A stretch of 36,536 nt of DNA from Planctomycetota bacterium (GCA_002686595.1 NYXZ01000014.1:1-36536), one strand, 5' to 3'; shown: positions 25,801-34,376, counted from the stretch's first letter. Translations and numbers: made by a program. The notes: generated by a model from the letters alone, not told the origin.

Positions 25801-26343
25801 TTCAATGGGGTTCAGGTGCGCGTTGCGCGTGGTGCCCGTTCCGCGGCGTTGGCCCGTGTCCTTGGCCAGGGAGGCCGGCGAGATAGCGGCCAGGACATTG
25901 CGCGCCGGGACGCGCTCGTGGAGTTCGATGAGCAGGCGTGGATGATCGGCGAGAAAGATCAAACCCTCCTGGTACCGGGCCGCCTGTCGCGCCAGATCGA
26001 AGTCCTCCAAGGCCGGTAGGGTGTTCCCGTGGCTGCCGGGGTCGCCGCCCAGATGCCGCGCGGATAGCAAACGGCACAGGTTGCGATAGCCGGTTTCGCT
26101 CTCCACCAGGGCGATCAGGCGTCCGGGAGCGCCGTTCACCTCCGAGAGTTCCGCGGCGACGATGGGGCGTGGGCCTCCGTCGCCGGCGGCTTGCAGGAAC
26201 TCCACCAGACCCGCCAGGCTGTTCACATCAGCCAGGGCCAGGGCCGGCAGGCCCAGTTCCCGGGCCCGCTCCAGCAGGGCGGCTGGCCGATCGACGCCGC
26301 AGAGCAGGGAATGGTGCCCGTGGGTTCGCAGGGGGACATACAC
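22816..26343 (-). CDS. dnaE2: Error-prone DNA polymerase III alpha-like subunit (DnaE2)
   Basis: N-terminal PHP region YVPLRTHGHHSLLCGVDRPAALLERARELGLPALALADVNSLAGLVEF; polymerase motifs VGRGSAADSLVAHCL, RRDRPDIDLDFCWRRREEVLEHVYE, GIMLYQEDVLQ, FCKAHAVTYGRIAYRTAWLKAHYPAVFM; C-terminal OB fold. Confidence 0.92.
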   Translation of the reverse strand: MYVPLRTHGHHSLLCGVDRPAALLERARELGLPALALADVNSLAGLVEFLQAAGDGGPRPIVAAELSEVNGAPGRLIALVESETGYRNLCRLLSARHLGGDPGSHGNTLPALEDFDLARQAARYQEGLIFLADHPRLLIELHERVPARNVLAAISPASLAKDTGQRRGTGTTRNAHLNPIERDPRAPLGADEGSGTTASEPERVGPGQAVAAHVMLEAARATGVATVAVPDVYHARAEDHAQHRLRVAIGARSLLEQVPAKWLAQAPAHLLSAAEMVALYAELEEIAGPWSHTSDASPQERQLPGALARTLAVARRCRYTPPLGGVHFPQVALAAGESAYSRLSALAFAGASKRYRPLRPEVLRRLAQELSTINDLGFAPYFLLVKDIADFARGRGIPCVGRGSAADSLVAHCLYLTDADPLRYRLPFERFLNPERRDRPDIDLDFCWRRREEVLEHVYELFGAERTAMICTLNRFGLRSAFREAALALGQPPALVNRWAKRLPHYHHESSPGLAVPAPGLANNPVAGALASAPEARAFPFEDKRWRKVLVAAAGLLDAPRHFGLHPGGVVVSPGPITDFSPCQRAAAGMVVTQFDKDPVEAVGLVKMDLLGNRALTVLADSLATLAEQECQLELETIPENDPATARLLATGSTIGCFQIESPGMRGLLQQSGAQTMDDVIQAIALIRPGPAGAGMKDAYVRRFRGLEPATPPHPRLTELLWDTHGIMLYQEDVLQAVSLLTGMDLGQADLLRRALQNRRGRDTGDLRAQFQRGCTEEGLPWSEVRGTWELIANFASFAFCKAHAVTYGRIAYRTAWLKAHYPAVFMTAFLASETGYYPRRVYVEEARRLGVPILGPSVNRSARSFAVEWNTAKAGQQSNEDDPQPTLRTGLSQVKGLSQQTLERILTSRAAGGAFTSLPDLMERSGAHGDEAENLIQCGALDDFDRTRPELLWRLHLLRTPRQRLPQGAAVHEAGPLDMGVLDSCNATPKSRRTEKVEAARSGAWGQAGLGFGDTPPSRHGTRSLFPAPPLSAVVLPGLPDTDRQTRGQLEFELLGFTLTDHPLRIFPCPADERAAASGRRPPRPTPCARLAKFRGGRITLRGWPAATRRLQTEQGDWMRFVTLEDESGVAEAVLFPDVYRRDGQRLAERGALCITGVVDEHLGAHTLRAERIW

Positions 26344-26350
26344 GGGCCAG

Positions 26351-27880
26351 CTACTTGTTCAGGGAGGGTGTGCGCAGGCGGAAACCGTCGGCTTCCAGGG
26401 GCAGGGTGCCTAGGAGCTCCAAGCTCGGGCCGCGCAGGATGCGGCCAAACCCGTGACGGGCGCGCAGGGAGTCCACGGCCAGGTCCAGGGCCCGGTGATG
26501 TTTGGGACGCCCTGGGCCTTGGGGCTGTTCAGAAGTTCCGTCGCCGAAGAGTTGTCCCTGCCAACCGCCATTGGCGGTGAGCTTGAGCAAGGTGACGCCC
26601 ACGGTTTTCACGAGGGTGCGACGCTGATGTAGTTCGCGCAGCAGGGTACGAGCGTGCTGCCACAGTTCCGCTGTGCAGTCAGTTGGAGTGTTGAGCTTGC
26701 GCCGCTTGCGTTGGCGGCGCCCGCTGTCCGGCGGCACGCTTTCCCCGCTCGGCGACCGGGTGTCCACATGGGCCAGGTGCACCTCCAGGGAGCCGGCCCG
26801 CAGGTTGAACTCGCGCAGGCTTTGGGCCGCCCGTTCGATCAACCAGGCCAACATGGCCGCGACCCGTTCACGGCTGGCCTCCTCCGGCTCGAAGGTGCTG
26901 TCACGGCTGATCGAACGGGGGGCGCGGATACTGAGCAGTTCGCCGCCGTCCGCCTCGCGGGTCAGTTCATGGGTGGGTTCCACGGGACGGCGGTCGATGC
27001 CCCGGGCCCGTTCGTGGAGCACGAGCCCGAGGGAGCCAAAGCTGGCGAAGAGCACCTCCCGTGAGACCTGGGCCAGATCGCCCACGGTGCGCAGGGCGAA
27101 GCGTTCGAGGAGTTTTTGTGTCGCGTGTCCCACGCCGGGCAGGCGGGCGACGGGCAGGTTGCGCAGGAAGGCCGATTCGTGTCCCGGCAGGAGTTCAGCC
27201 AGGCCCCGGGGAGCGGAGCCGGCCGGGCGCGGCGAGGTTTCCTTGGCCACCTTGCCGATGATGCGGGCCAGGGGGATGTTGGTGGCGATGCCGATGGTGA
27301 GCGGCAGGTGCAGTTCCTCGTGGACGATGCGGGCCATGGCCAGGGCTGTGTCCCAGGCCGAACCGTGTAGGCGCGTGGTCCCCGAGAGATCCACCAGGAA
27401 GTCGTCGATGGAGGCCACTTCCACCCGTGGGCTGAAACTGAGCAGGCGCCGCAGAACCGCTTCCCGCAGGCGGCTGGCCGCCCGGGAGTCCCCGCGGCGA
27501 AAGACGGCCTCTGGGCAGCGGCGGGCGGCCTCGCCCAGGAACATGCCCGGCCACACGCCGCGTGTACGCGTCTCGTAGGAGCAGGACATGACCAGGTTGC
27601 GGTCGCCGGGCAGGCCGCCGACGATCACCGGCCGGCCGCGCAGTTCCGGGTGCAGGGCCTGTTCGACGGAGGCCAAAAAGGCGTCCACATCCAGGTGCAG
27701 GATGCGGCGGGTACGGGGTGAAAGGTGGCTGTCGCGGTGGGCACCACCGGCGGAGATGCGAGGAGAACCCGAGGAACTGATGTCGCAGCTTCCCGAGTCG
27801 CTTATCCGTTGCCGTGGCGCAGCAGCGGGGTCGTCTCGGCCGTCCCGTTCGAGGTGGTTTGATGTGGCGTCAAGGGGCAT
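26351..27880 (-). CDS. Y-family DNA polymerase (DinB/ImuB-like)
   Basis: RILHLDVDAFLASVEQ, SCSYETRTRGVWPGM, VEVASIDDFLVDLSGT, LTIGIATNIPLARIIGKVAKETSPRPAG, LPVARLPGVGHATQKLLERFALRTVGDLA. Immediately upstream of dnaE2. Start uncertain: a TTG at 27925 is also possible. Confidence 0.9.
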   Translation of the reverse strand: MPLDATSNHLERDGRDDPAAAPRQRISDSGSCDISSSGSPRISAGGAHRDSHLSPRTRRILHLDVDAFLASVEQALHPELRGRPVIVGGLPGDRNLVMSCSYETRTRGVWPGMFLGEAARRCPEAVFRRGDSRAASRLREAVLRRLLSFSPRVEVASIDDFLVDLSGTTRLHGSAWDTALAMARIVHEELHLPLTIGIATNIPLARIIGKVAKETSPRPAGSAPRGLAELLPGHESAFLRNLPVARLPGVGHATQKLLERFALRTVGDLAQVSREVLFASFGSLGLVLHERARGIDRRPVEPTHELTREADGGELLSIRAPRSISRDSTFEPEEASRERVAAMLAWLIERAAQSLREFNLRAGSLEVHLAHVDTRSPSGESVPPDSGRRQRKRRKLNTPTDCTAELWQHARTLLRELHQRRTLVKTVGVTLLKLTANGGWQGQLFGDGTSEQPQGPGRPKHHRALDLAVDSLRARHGFGRILRGPSLELLGTLPLEADGFRLRTPSLNK

Positions 27881-28023
27881 CTCGTCGGAGCTGGTCGGGT
27901 CTCCTTGCCCGCACAACCCTAACAAAGCCCTAACTGACGATCCAGTGGAGAACGCCCCGCGCCCGGGCTTTGGATCCCAGTTCCCAACCCCTTGCGCCGG
28001 CGCAACTTGGGTACAGTGCTCCG

Positions 28024-28566
28024 ATGGAAATCGTCCTTGTCCAACCTGAAATCCCCCACAACACCGGATGCGCCGCGCGTCTGGCGGCGGCCCTGGGGCT
28101 GACCCTGCACCTGGTGGAGCCCCTGGGGTTCTCCCTGGAGGACCGCTATCTGAAGCGGGCCGGCCTGGACTACTGGCCCCTGGTTGAGCTCGCGGTCCAC
28201 CGCAACTGGACGGCCGCCGCCGCCGCCCTAGGGGAGCTCAGCCAGCGTCCCCTGGCCCAGCGCCTGCACCTTTTCTCGGCCCGCGAGGGGACCTCCCTCT
28301 TCGAGACAGACTTCACATCTGACGCGGTGTTGGTCTTCGGCGCCGAGGGCAGTGGGCTGCCGGCGCAGCTCTTGGCTGAGTTCCCGCGGCGCCGCGTGCG
28401 CATCCCCATCCGTTCCGGCGTGCGCAGCCTGAACCTGGCCAATGCGGTGGCCGTCTCCGTCTACACGGCCCTGGACCGCAGCGGAGCCGGCTTTCCCGAT
28501 GGCGATGGAACCTACCACGCCCACCCGGACGCGGCGCGGGATGTGCGTCCCGCCGATCGGTCGTAG
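28024..28566 (+). CDS. trmL: tRNA (cytidine(34)-2'-O)-methyltransferase, SPOUT family
   Basis: MEIVLVQPEIPHNTGCAARLAAALGLTLHLVEPLGF, KRAGLDYW, LVFGAEGSGLP, RIPIRSGVRSLNLANAVAVSVYTAL. Confidence 0.92.
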   Translation: MEIVLVQPEIPHNTGCAARLAAALGLTLHLVEPLGFSLEDRYLKRAGLDYWPLVELAVHRNWTAAAAALGELSQRPLAQRLHLFSAREGTSLFETDFTSDAVLVFGAEGSGLPAQLLAEFPRRRVRIPIRSGVRSLNLANAVAVSVYTALDRSGAGFPDGDGTYHAHPDAARDVRPADRS

Positions 28567-28575
28567 GGAATCGCC

Positions 28576-30258
28576 TCAGGGACCGAAGCCGCGCCAGAAA
28601 TCACGGGCGACTTGTTTGTCGTCCGTGTGCTGCAAGAGGATCAGTGAAGAGCCTGCGGTGGACTGGCCCTCGGCTGGCAGGGGATAGGCCACGGCCTGGG
28701 TGCAGTCGAGCAGCGCCGCCTCGTTCCCGTCGGCGAACACGCGTCCGTGCAAGACCGCGGTTGCGCGGCGGAAAGCATCGAAGCGACCACCGGTAATTTC
28801 GTGGTCCACGAAGAGCACCTCGTACCAGGTCGGTTCGTCGGCGATAAAAAATGAACGCGGCACGCGCTTGTCATGTCCGGCGGAGCGCGTGTCAGTCACC
28901 TGGCCGTGGGCGACACGCCGTTCCACCAAGCCGTTGCGGTCCAGGATCCGGGCGCCGGAGTAGTAGCCCAGGGCGCCGATGGCGCCGGCCACCAGCGTGG
29001 CATCGCCGCGCTCGAGTTGGGCCAAGCCGCGTCCGATGCGGGTGAAGTTTTCCACATTGCGCTGGCCGGTTTGCCAGCGCTCCAGTTCGGACTGATAGCC
29101 CGTGCGGAAGGTGCGGAAGTTCATGGCCTCGCGCAGCTCCAGCGGGATCGGATGCAGGCCGAAGGCCGGTGCCAGGGACAGGCCGCAGGCGAACAGGCCC
29201 AGGGGCCAGGAGCCGAATCTGGCGCTGGATCCGGGCACGGCCGGGGAAGCCAGGGCCAGCGCCAGGATCAGGGCCAGGAAAGGACCGGCCGGGGCGAGGA
29301 AACGGAAAAACGGCATCCAGTCGCCGCCCACGAACACGGTCCAGGCGGCCAGGCCTCCGAGCAAGAGGCCGGCGGAGCGCGCCTGGGAGGCGCCGGGACC
29401 GCGCCAGGTCAGGGGCATGAGCAGCAAGATCAGGGGCACGGACAGGTGCACGAGCCCGAAGGAGGCCAGGGTGCGCAGGCCCCTCTGGAGAACTTCAAGG
29501 TTGAAGCCGGACTTGGCGTGGACCGTGTTGGGCAGGGCCTCGCCAAACCAATGGAGGCGGGCGGCGGTCAAGAGCACTCCGGACGCGATGGCAACCCACA
29601 GGAATGTGCGTCGGCGGCGGGCGGGCGGCGCGTCCCCGGCTGGGTTTGCGCGGATCGTCACGAGAAAGAGCCCCAGGGCCCAGGCCAGGCCTTCCACGCG
29701 CAGGCCCACGAGCAGGGCGGGCAGCAGTACCGCGAGCAGGCCGGCGCGGGTGGAGGGGAGTGCCAAGAGGCGCCAACTGGCGAAGAGCGTCAGGGAGAAG
29801 GCGGCGGTTTCCAGGCCGCCGGTGGCCCAGACGGCGGCGGGCGTGAAGGTGGCGAGGCACAGGGTTCCGAGGAAGAGGGCGCCGCCGCCGAGGTTCAGGT
29901 CTCGGCGCAAGGTGTGCCACAGGAGCACCAGGCTGCCCAGGGCGCAGGCGATCGAGAGGGCGAGGGAGGCGATTTCCGGGGCGCAGCCCAGGAGCTTGCC
30001 CAGGGCCAGGGCGGCGATCCAAAGGGGATCGCTGAAGCCTTCCACGGGCCGCGGGTTGTCCAGGTGATAGCGCAGGCCCTCGCCCGTGGCCCAATGGACC
30101 GCGTAGCGGAAGGCGATGAAGGCATCGTCGACCAGAAAGTTGAAGCGCCAGATGAGCCCCAGGAAAACCGCCAGGGGCACGAGTAGAGCCAGGGCTTGGC
30201 GCGCCCCGAAGGCATGGGTGCCTGGGGCTTGGGACCTGAGGGTGGGAGGGGAGGACAT
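28576..30258 (-). CDS. Polytopic GT-C-type membrane glycosyltransferase (arabinofuranosyltransferase-like)
   Basis: FLVDDAFIAFRYAVHWATGEGLRYHLDNPRPVEGFSDPLWIAALALGKLLG resembles the GT-C DD-containing first loop; multiple hydrophobic segments follow. Confidence 0.75.
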   Translation of the reverse strand: MSSPPTLRSQAPGTHAFGARQALALLVPLAVFLGLIWRFNFLVDDAFIAFRYAVHWATGEGLRYHLDNPRPVEGFSDPLWIAALALGKLLGCAPEIASLALSIACALGSLVLLWHTLRRDLNLGGGALFLGTLCLATFTPAAVWATGGLETAAFSLTLFASWRLLALPSTRAGLLAVLLPALLVGLRVEGLAWALGLFLVTIRANPAGDAPPARRRRTFLWVAIASGVLLTAARLHWFGEALPNTVHAKSGFNLEVLQRGLRTLASFGLVHLSVPLILLLMPLTWRGPGASQARSAGLLLGGLAAWTVFVGGDWMPFFRFLAPAGPFLALILALALASPAVPGSSARFGSWPLGLFACGLSLAPAFGLHPIPLELREAMNFRTFRTGYQSELERWQTGQRNVENFTRIGRGLAQLERGDATLVAGAIGALGYYSGARILDRNGLVERRVAHGQVTDTRSAGHDKRVPRSFFIADEPTWYEVLFVDHEITGGRFDAFRRATAVLHGRVFADGNEAALLDCTQAVAYPLPAEGQSTAGSSLILLQHTDDKQVARDFWRGFGP

Positions 30259-30327
30259 GGCCTAGCGTGTGAGTATGGCGAGCTCGTGGCGGTGGTGGAA
30301 GGAAGGGGGCCGCCACCTTGAGGGCTG

Positions 30328-30363
30328 CACCTGTTTCACTTGGCCCACCTGTTTCACTTGGCC
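30328..30363. repeat. Exact tandem duplication, 2 x 18 bp
   Basis: CACCTGTTTCACTTGGCC repeated twice head-to-tail in the intergenic region between dgt and the GT-C gene. Confidence 0.95.
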
Positions 30364-30415
30364 CAGGGCAAACCCCGCTGGCCCGGCCCTACTCCGCTGC
30401 CCCGGCGCTGGCCCA

Positions 30416-31591
30416 TTACTCCTGTTTCATCAGGCGCGCGTGCTCGAGCTCCGCGAAACGGTCCGTCATACCCGCCAGGTAGTCGCAGACGGCGCGCGTC
30501 ACGCCCACTTCATCGACCCAGGAGACATACCAGGGGGCCATTTCCGCGGGGTCGGCGACGTACTTCTCGAAGATGGCGGAGAGGGTGCTTTCCGCATGGA
30601 CGGAGAACTGCTGTAGGAACTCGTGGCGGTAGAAATGCGCCCAGAGGAAGGCCTGTAGTTCGGCTACGCGCGGCCCCATGGTCGCGCCGTGGGCCAGGGA
30701 AGGGCGGGCTGCGGAGCGCGCCGCATCCGCGTTGGTGATCTGCGCGGCGGCCAGGCGGGCTTGGGTCGTCTCGATCAGGTCGTTGATCGTGAGGCCGAAG
30801 AGTTGGTTGATGATGCGCTTGTTGCGCAGGTTCGTGTCCCTCGTCTGTTTCAGGAAACCCGGGTGGCGTTCTTCCACCTGGGAACGCGCTTCGCGCCATA
30901 GATCGACGCCGCCATACACATCTTCTTCAGTGAACATGCCGGCGAAGAGACCGTCCTCCAAGTCGTGCAGGTGGTAGGCCGTGGAGTCAGCCAGATCGAC
31001 GACCTGGGCCTCCAGCCAAGGCTGCGTGGGGGGCGAGCCGAACTCGGCGGGCCAGTCAACGCGTTTCTCGTGCTTCAACAGGGACTCGCGCAGTTCCCGT
31101 GTCAGGTTGAGGCCCGCGTAATCCGGGCTGCGTCGTTCCAGGAGGTCGACCACGCGCAGCACCTGGGCGTTGTGGCGGAAGCCTCCGTGATCCGCCATGA
31201 CATCGTTCAGGGCCGCCTCGCCGCGGTGTCCGAAGGGCGGGTGCCCGATGTCGTGGGCCAGGGCCAGGGCTTCGCAGAAGGTCTCGTTCAAGCCCAGGGC
31301 CGTGGCCACGCTGCGCGCCACTTGGCTTACCTCTAAACTGTGGGAGAGGCGCGTGCGCAGGTGGTCGCCCTGATGGTTGACGAAAACCTGCGTCTTGTAC
31401 ATCAGGCGCCGGAAGGCGGTGCAGTGCACGATGCGATCCCGGTCGCGTTCCCAGCAGGTGCGCAGGTCGTCTTCGGGCTCGGGGTGGCGCCGGCCCGAGC
31501 TACGCGCCGAGCGCAGGGCCCAGGGGGCCAGTTCCTGGTCTTCGCGCAGTTCACGGGTTGCGCGATCGAGGGGCATTGTAGTGTGTGACAT
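30416..31591 (-). CDS. dgt: dGTP triphosphohydrolase-family HD protein
   Basis: RDRIVHCTAFRRLMYKTQVFVNHQGDHLRTRLSHSLEVSQVARSVATALGLNETFCEALALAHDIGHPPFGHRGEAALN. Confidence 0.93.
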   Translation of the reverse strand: MSHTTMPLDRATRELREDQELAPWALRSARSSGRRHPEPEDDLRTCWERDRDRIVHCTAFRRLMYKTQVFVNHQGDHLRTRLSHSLEVSQVARSVATALGLNETFCEALALAHDIGHPPFGHRGEAALNDVMADHGGFRHNAQVLRVVDLLERRSPDYAGLNLTRELRESLLKHEKRVDWPAEFGSPPTQPWLEAQVVDLADSTAYHLHDLEDGLFAGMFTEEDVYGGVDLWREARSQVEERHPGFLKQTRDTNLRNKRIINQLFGLTINDLIETTQARLAAAQITNADAARSAARPSLAHGATMGPRVAELQAFLWAHFYRHEFLQQFSVHAESTLSAIFEKYVADPAEMAPWYVSWVDEVGVTRAVCDYLAGMTDRFAELEHARLMKQE

Positions 31592-31630
31592 GGTGTGGGA
31601 TCTCGGGCGAGGCCAGGATACTATGGCTTC

Positions 31631-32203
31631 ATGGAACAGACTCTTCGACCCCGCTTTGGTTTCACCTATTCCCTCCTGATCATCCTGGGCCTTGGCGGCC
31701 TAGGAGCCTGCGGCGATGCGCCCCAGCATTTGAGCGGACCACCGCCGGCGGCTCACCTCCCGGCCTCGCCCCATGGAGTAACCCCCACGGGAGCTGAAGA
31801 TCAGGTGGCCCTGGCCAATCCCCATGGGGGCACGGGCGAGGAGCCTGGCGAGCCCCTCTATGGGGGAACGCTGCTCCTTGAGGGCTCCCTGGCAACGGCG
31901 GAAACCGGCGGCATTTTTATTATCGGGCGCCAGGTGGAGAGCGGCGTGCTGACACTGGTGCGCAAGTACGAAATCGCCGAGGCGCTTCCCAGCGAAGATG
32001 GCACGGTGCGCATGTTGGAGTTCAGCCTCGACAACACCCACGGCATGGGAGGGGCGAGTGCCGCCCTGGCCCAGGAGATTCAACTGGTCGTGCGCTTCGA
32101 TCCGGATGGCCTGGTGGAGAGCAAGGAGGGCCAAGTGGAAGAGAGTCAGGTGGTGGCCACGGGCACCCTCGACCTTGAAATGACGCTCTCCGCCGGCGAC
32201 TGA
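31631..32203 (+). CDS. Putative lipoprotein
   Basis: Hydrophobic N-terminus with lipobox-like LGAC (YSLLIILGLGGLGACGD); C-terminal domain GGTLLLEGSLATAETGGIFIIGRQVESGVLTLVRKYEI. Confidence 0.65.
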   Translation: MEQTLRPRFGFTYSLLIILGLGGLGACGDAPQHLSGPPPAAHLPASPHGVTPTGAEDQVALANPHGGTGEEPGEPLYGGTLLLEGSLATAETGGIFIIGRQVESGVLTLVRKYEIAEALPSEDGTVRMLEFSLDNTHGMGGASAALAQEIQLVVRFDPDGLVESKEGQVEESQVVATGTLDLEMTLSAGD

Positions 32204-32988
32204 TGGGGGCGGCGCGGGCGCCCTGGTTTGTGGAGGCTTTCCGCGCCTCCTACCGGGCCGTTTATCCGCACCGCGACCTGCAGGCGGCGCGCCGCGAGGT
32301 GGCGCACTTGTGTGGCCGTGGATTGAGTGGGCGCGTGCTGGATGCGGGCTGTGGATTTGGGCGCCACGCCATCGCCATGGCGGAACAGGGGTTGGATCCT
32401 TGGGGCCTGGATCTCTCGGAGGAGTTGCTGGCGGAGGCGCCGGGGGAGGAGGGCGGAGAGCGCCTGGTTGGCCGCTTGTTGCGGGGCGACCTGCGGCGCT
32501 TGCCCTGCGCCCACGATGCCTTTGATGGGATGACCCTGCTCTTTTCCTCTTTTGGCTACTTCTCGGATGATGAGAACTGGCAGGTGTTGGAGGAGGCGGC
32601 GCGCGTCCTGCGACCCGGAGGCCTGCTCTTTTTGGACCTCATGAATCCCCAGTTGGTGCGCGGCACGCTCGTGCCCCACAGCGAACGGCACCGGGCCGGC
32701 TGGACGATTACCGAACGGCGCAGCCTCAGCTCCGATGGGCGCCGCGTGCGCAAGCAGGTCAGGCTGCGGGACGCCGAGGGCTTGGAGCGAAGCTGGCGGG
32801 AGGATGTGCGCCTCTACGGGACGGAGGAACTCCTGGAGCTGGCCGAGGCCGCTGGCCTGGAGCTGGTGGGCGTCGAGGGGGACTACCTGGGGGGCATCTT
32901 CGACGCTCAGGCGGAGCGCCAGATCGTGTGCCTGCGCTCCGGACGCTATACTGATCGGGACCGAGCCGCGCCGACTATCATCCAATAA
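32203..32988 (+). CDS. Class I SAM-dependent methyltransferase
   Basis: GRVLDAGCGFGRHAIAMAEQGLDPWGLDLSEELLAEA, RLPCAHDAFDGMTLLFSSFGYF, VLRPGGLLFLDLMNP. TGATG overlap with the upstream stop. Confidence 0.87.
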   Translation: MGAARAPWFVEAFRASYRAVYPHRDLQAARREVAHLCGRGLSGRVLDAGCGFGRHAIAMAEQGLDPWGLDLSEELLAEAPGEEGGERLVGRLLRGDLRRLPCAHDAFDGMTLLFSSFGYFSDDENWQVLEEAARVLRPGGLLFLDLMNPQLVRGTLVPHSERHRAGWTITERRSLSSDGRRVRKQVRLRDAEGLERSWREDVRLYGTEELLELAEAAGLELVGVEGDYLGGIFDAQAERQIVCLRSGRYTDRDRAAPTIIQ

Positions 32989-33007
32989 ACCAGGCACCTC
33001 AAGAACC

Positions 33008-34246
33008 ATGCAGGACATTATCTTCAGTGAGAAGGCCCGTGAGCTGCGGGCCCTCGCCCGCCAAATCGCCGACGAACATGTGCGCCCCAAGGCCGCCCAG
33101 TACGACAAGGCCCAGGAGTACAACTGGGAAGCGAAGGAAGCGGTGGCCCAGGCTGGCCTGTTCCGGACCTGGATCCCGGAGGAGTACGGCGGGCACGGCG
33201 CCGGAGTGCTGGCCCTGGCCGGCGTGACCGAGGAACTGGCCAAGGCCGATTCCGGTTTTGGCGTGGCCTTTGCGGTGAATGCCCTGGGCTCCTTCCCGAT
33301 CATCCTCGGCGGCACGGAGGAGCAGAAGAAGAGATGGCTGCCCCAAGTGGCCTCTGGTGAGAAGATGGTGGCCTTTTGCCTCTCGGAGAAATTCGCCGGT
33401 TCCGATGCCAGTGGCTTGGCCGTGCGCGCCTATGAAGACGGCGACGAGTGGGTCATTTGCGGGGAGAAGAAGTGGACAACCAACGGGGGCGTGGCGGACA
33501 TCTACTCCGTTTTCTGTGTCACCGATCCGGACAGCAAATCGCGGCGCATCAGCGCCATTGTGGTGGAGAAGGGAACGCCGGGGTTTGAGGTAAAGAAGGT
33601 CGAAGACAAGATGGGGATTCGGACGGTGCCCGTGGTCGAGACGCACTTCGACAACGTGCGCGTACCCAAGGACAACCTGATCGGTGGGCGCGCGGGACTG
33701 GGCTTCCGGCATGCCATGGCGACCCTGGACTATGCCCGCCCGGGAGTAGCGGCCCAGGCGGTGGGGGCGGCCCAGGGCGCTCTCAACCTGGCCAACGTTT
33801 ACGCCAATCGCCGCCAGCAGTTCGGCAAGCCCATCTCCGGCCACCAAATGGTGACCAAGATGCTGGCGGACATGGCCATGAAAACCGAGGCGGCGCGTTG
33901 GCTGGTGTATGCAGCGGCGGCCTCCATCGACTCCACTGGTCCGGGTCCGACGGCGAGCAAGATGGCCGCCCTGGCCAAGTGCTATGCCACGGATGTGGCC
34001 ATGGATGTGGCCACGGATGCGGTGCAGGTCTTCGGGGGCTACGGCTTCATGGAGGACTATCCCATCGCCAAGTACTTCCGCGATGCGAAGATCCTCCAGA
34101 TCTACGAGGGCACCAACCAGGTGCAGCGCATGGTCATCGGGCGCCATCTGATACGTGAGGCAGCGGAGCTCGAGCCCCTGCAGGAGTTCATTCCCCAGGA
34201 GACGCAGGAGGAATACGCCCCCAAAGGGGTGGCGGCGGATGCCTGA
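33008..34246 (+). CDS. Acyl-CoA dehydrogenase
   Basis: FAGSDASGLAVRAYEDGDEWVICGEKKWTTNGG, NRRQQFGKPISGHQMV, DAVQVFGGYGFMEDYPIAKYFRDAKILQIYEGTNQVQ (catalytic Glu in YEGT). Confidence 0.95.
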   Translation: MQDIIFSEKARELRALARQIADEHVRPKAAQYDKAQEYNWEAKEAVAQAGLFRTWIPEEYGGHGAGVLALAGVTEELAKADSGFGVAFAVNALGSFPIILGGTEEQKKRWLPQVASGEKMVAFCLSEKFAGSDASGLAVRAYEDGDEWVICGEKKWTTNGGVADIYSVFCVTDPDSKSRRISAIVVEKGTPGFEVKKVEDKMGIRTVPVVETHFDNVRVPKDNLIGGRAGLGFRHAMATLDYARPGVAAQAVGAAQGALNLANVYANRRQQFGKPISGHQMVTKMLADMAMKTEAARWLVYAAAASIDSTGPGPTASKMAALAKCYATDVAMDVATDAVQVFGGYGFMEDYPIAKYFRDAKILQIYEGTNQVQRMVIGRHLIREAAELEPLQEFIPQETQEEYAPKGVAADA

Positions 34247-34376
34247 GGGCCGGCGCCCGGGCCGGGATTGGGCCGGGGCACCGGAGGTGGTGAGCGAGGC
34301 CAGCGGGCGCTAAAAGCCCCCGTGAGGGCCAAGGACCGATTATTAGGCCAGCAGGTTGCTTTCTTGGCCCCGTGTT

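Noticed and set aside
27881-28023. Search for a LexA/SOS box upstream of the Y-family polymerase
   Set aside because: No convincing CTG-N10-CAG, GAAC-N4-GTTC or other known LexA palindrome was seen by eye. The lineage-specific motif is unknown, so absence is not conclusive.
29102-30067. 321-aa plus-strand Arg-rich ORF
   Set aside because: Another antisense frame of the GT-C gene, no recognisable domain.
28873-30186. 437-aa plus-strand Gly/Gln/Glu-rich ORF
   Set aside because: Fully antisense to the GT-C membrane protein. The composition is the mirror of Leu/Ala/Pro codons of the real gene.
32146-33315. 389-aa minus-strand ORF
   Set aside because: Antisense to the methyltransferase and acyl-CoA dehydrogenase.
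32999-34147. 382-aa minus-strand His-rich ORF
   Set aside because: Antisense to the acyl-CoA dehydrogenase, whose motifs are unambiguous.
34304-34322. CGGGCGCT-AAA-AGCCCCCG hairpin after the acyl-CoA dehydrogenase
   Set aside because: One mismatch and no T-run downstream. Could be part of a terminator but not supportable.
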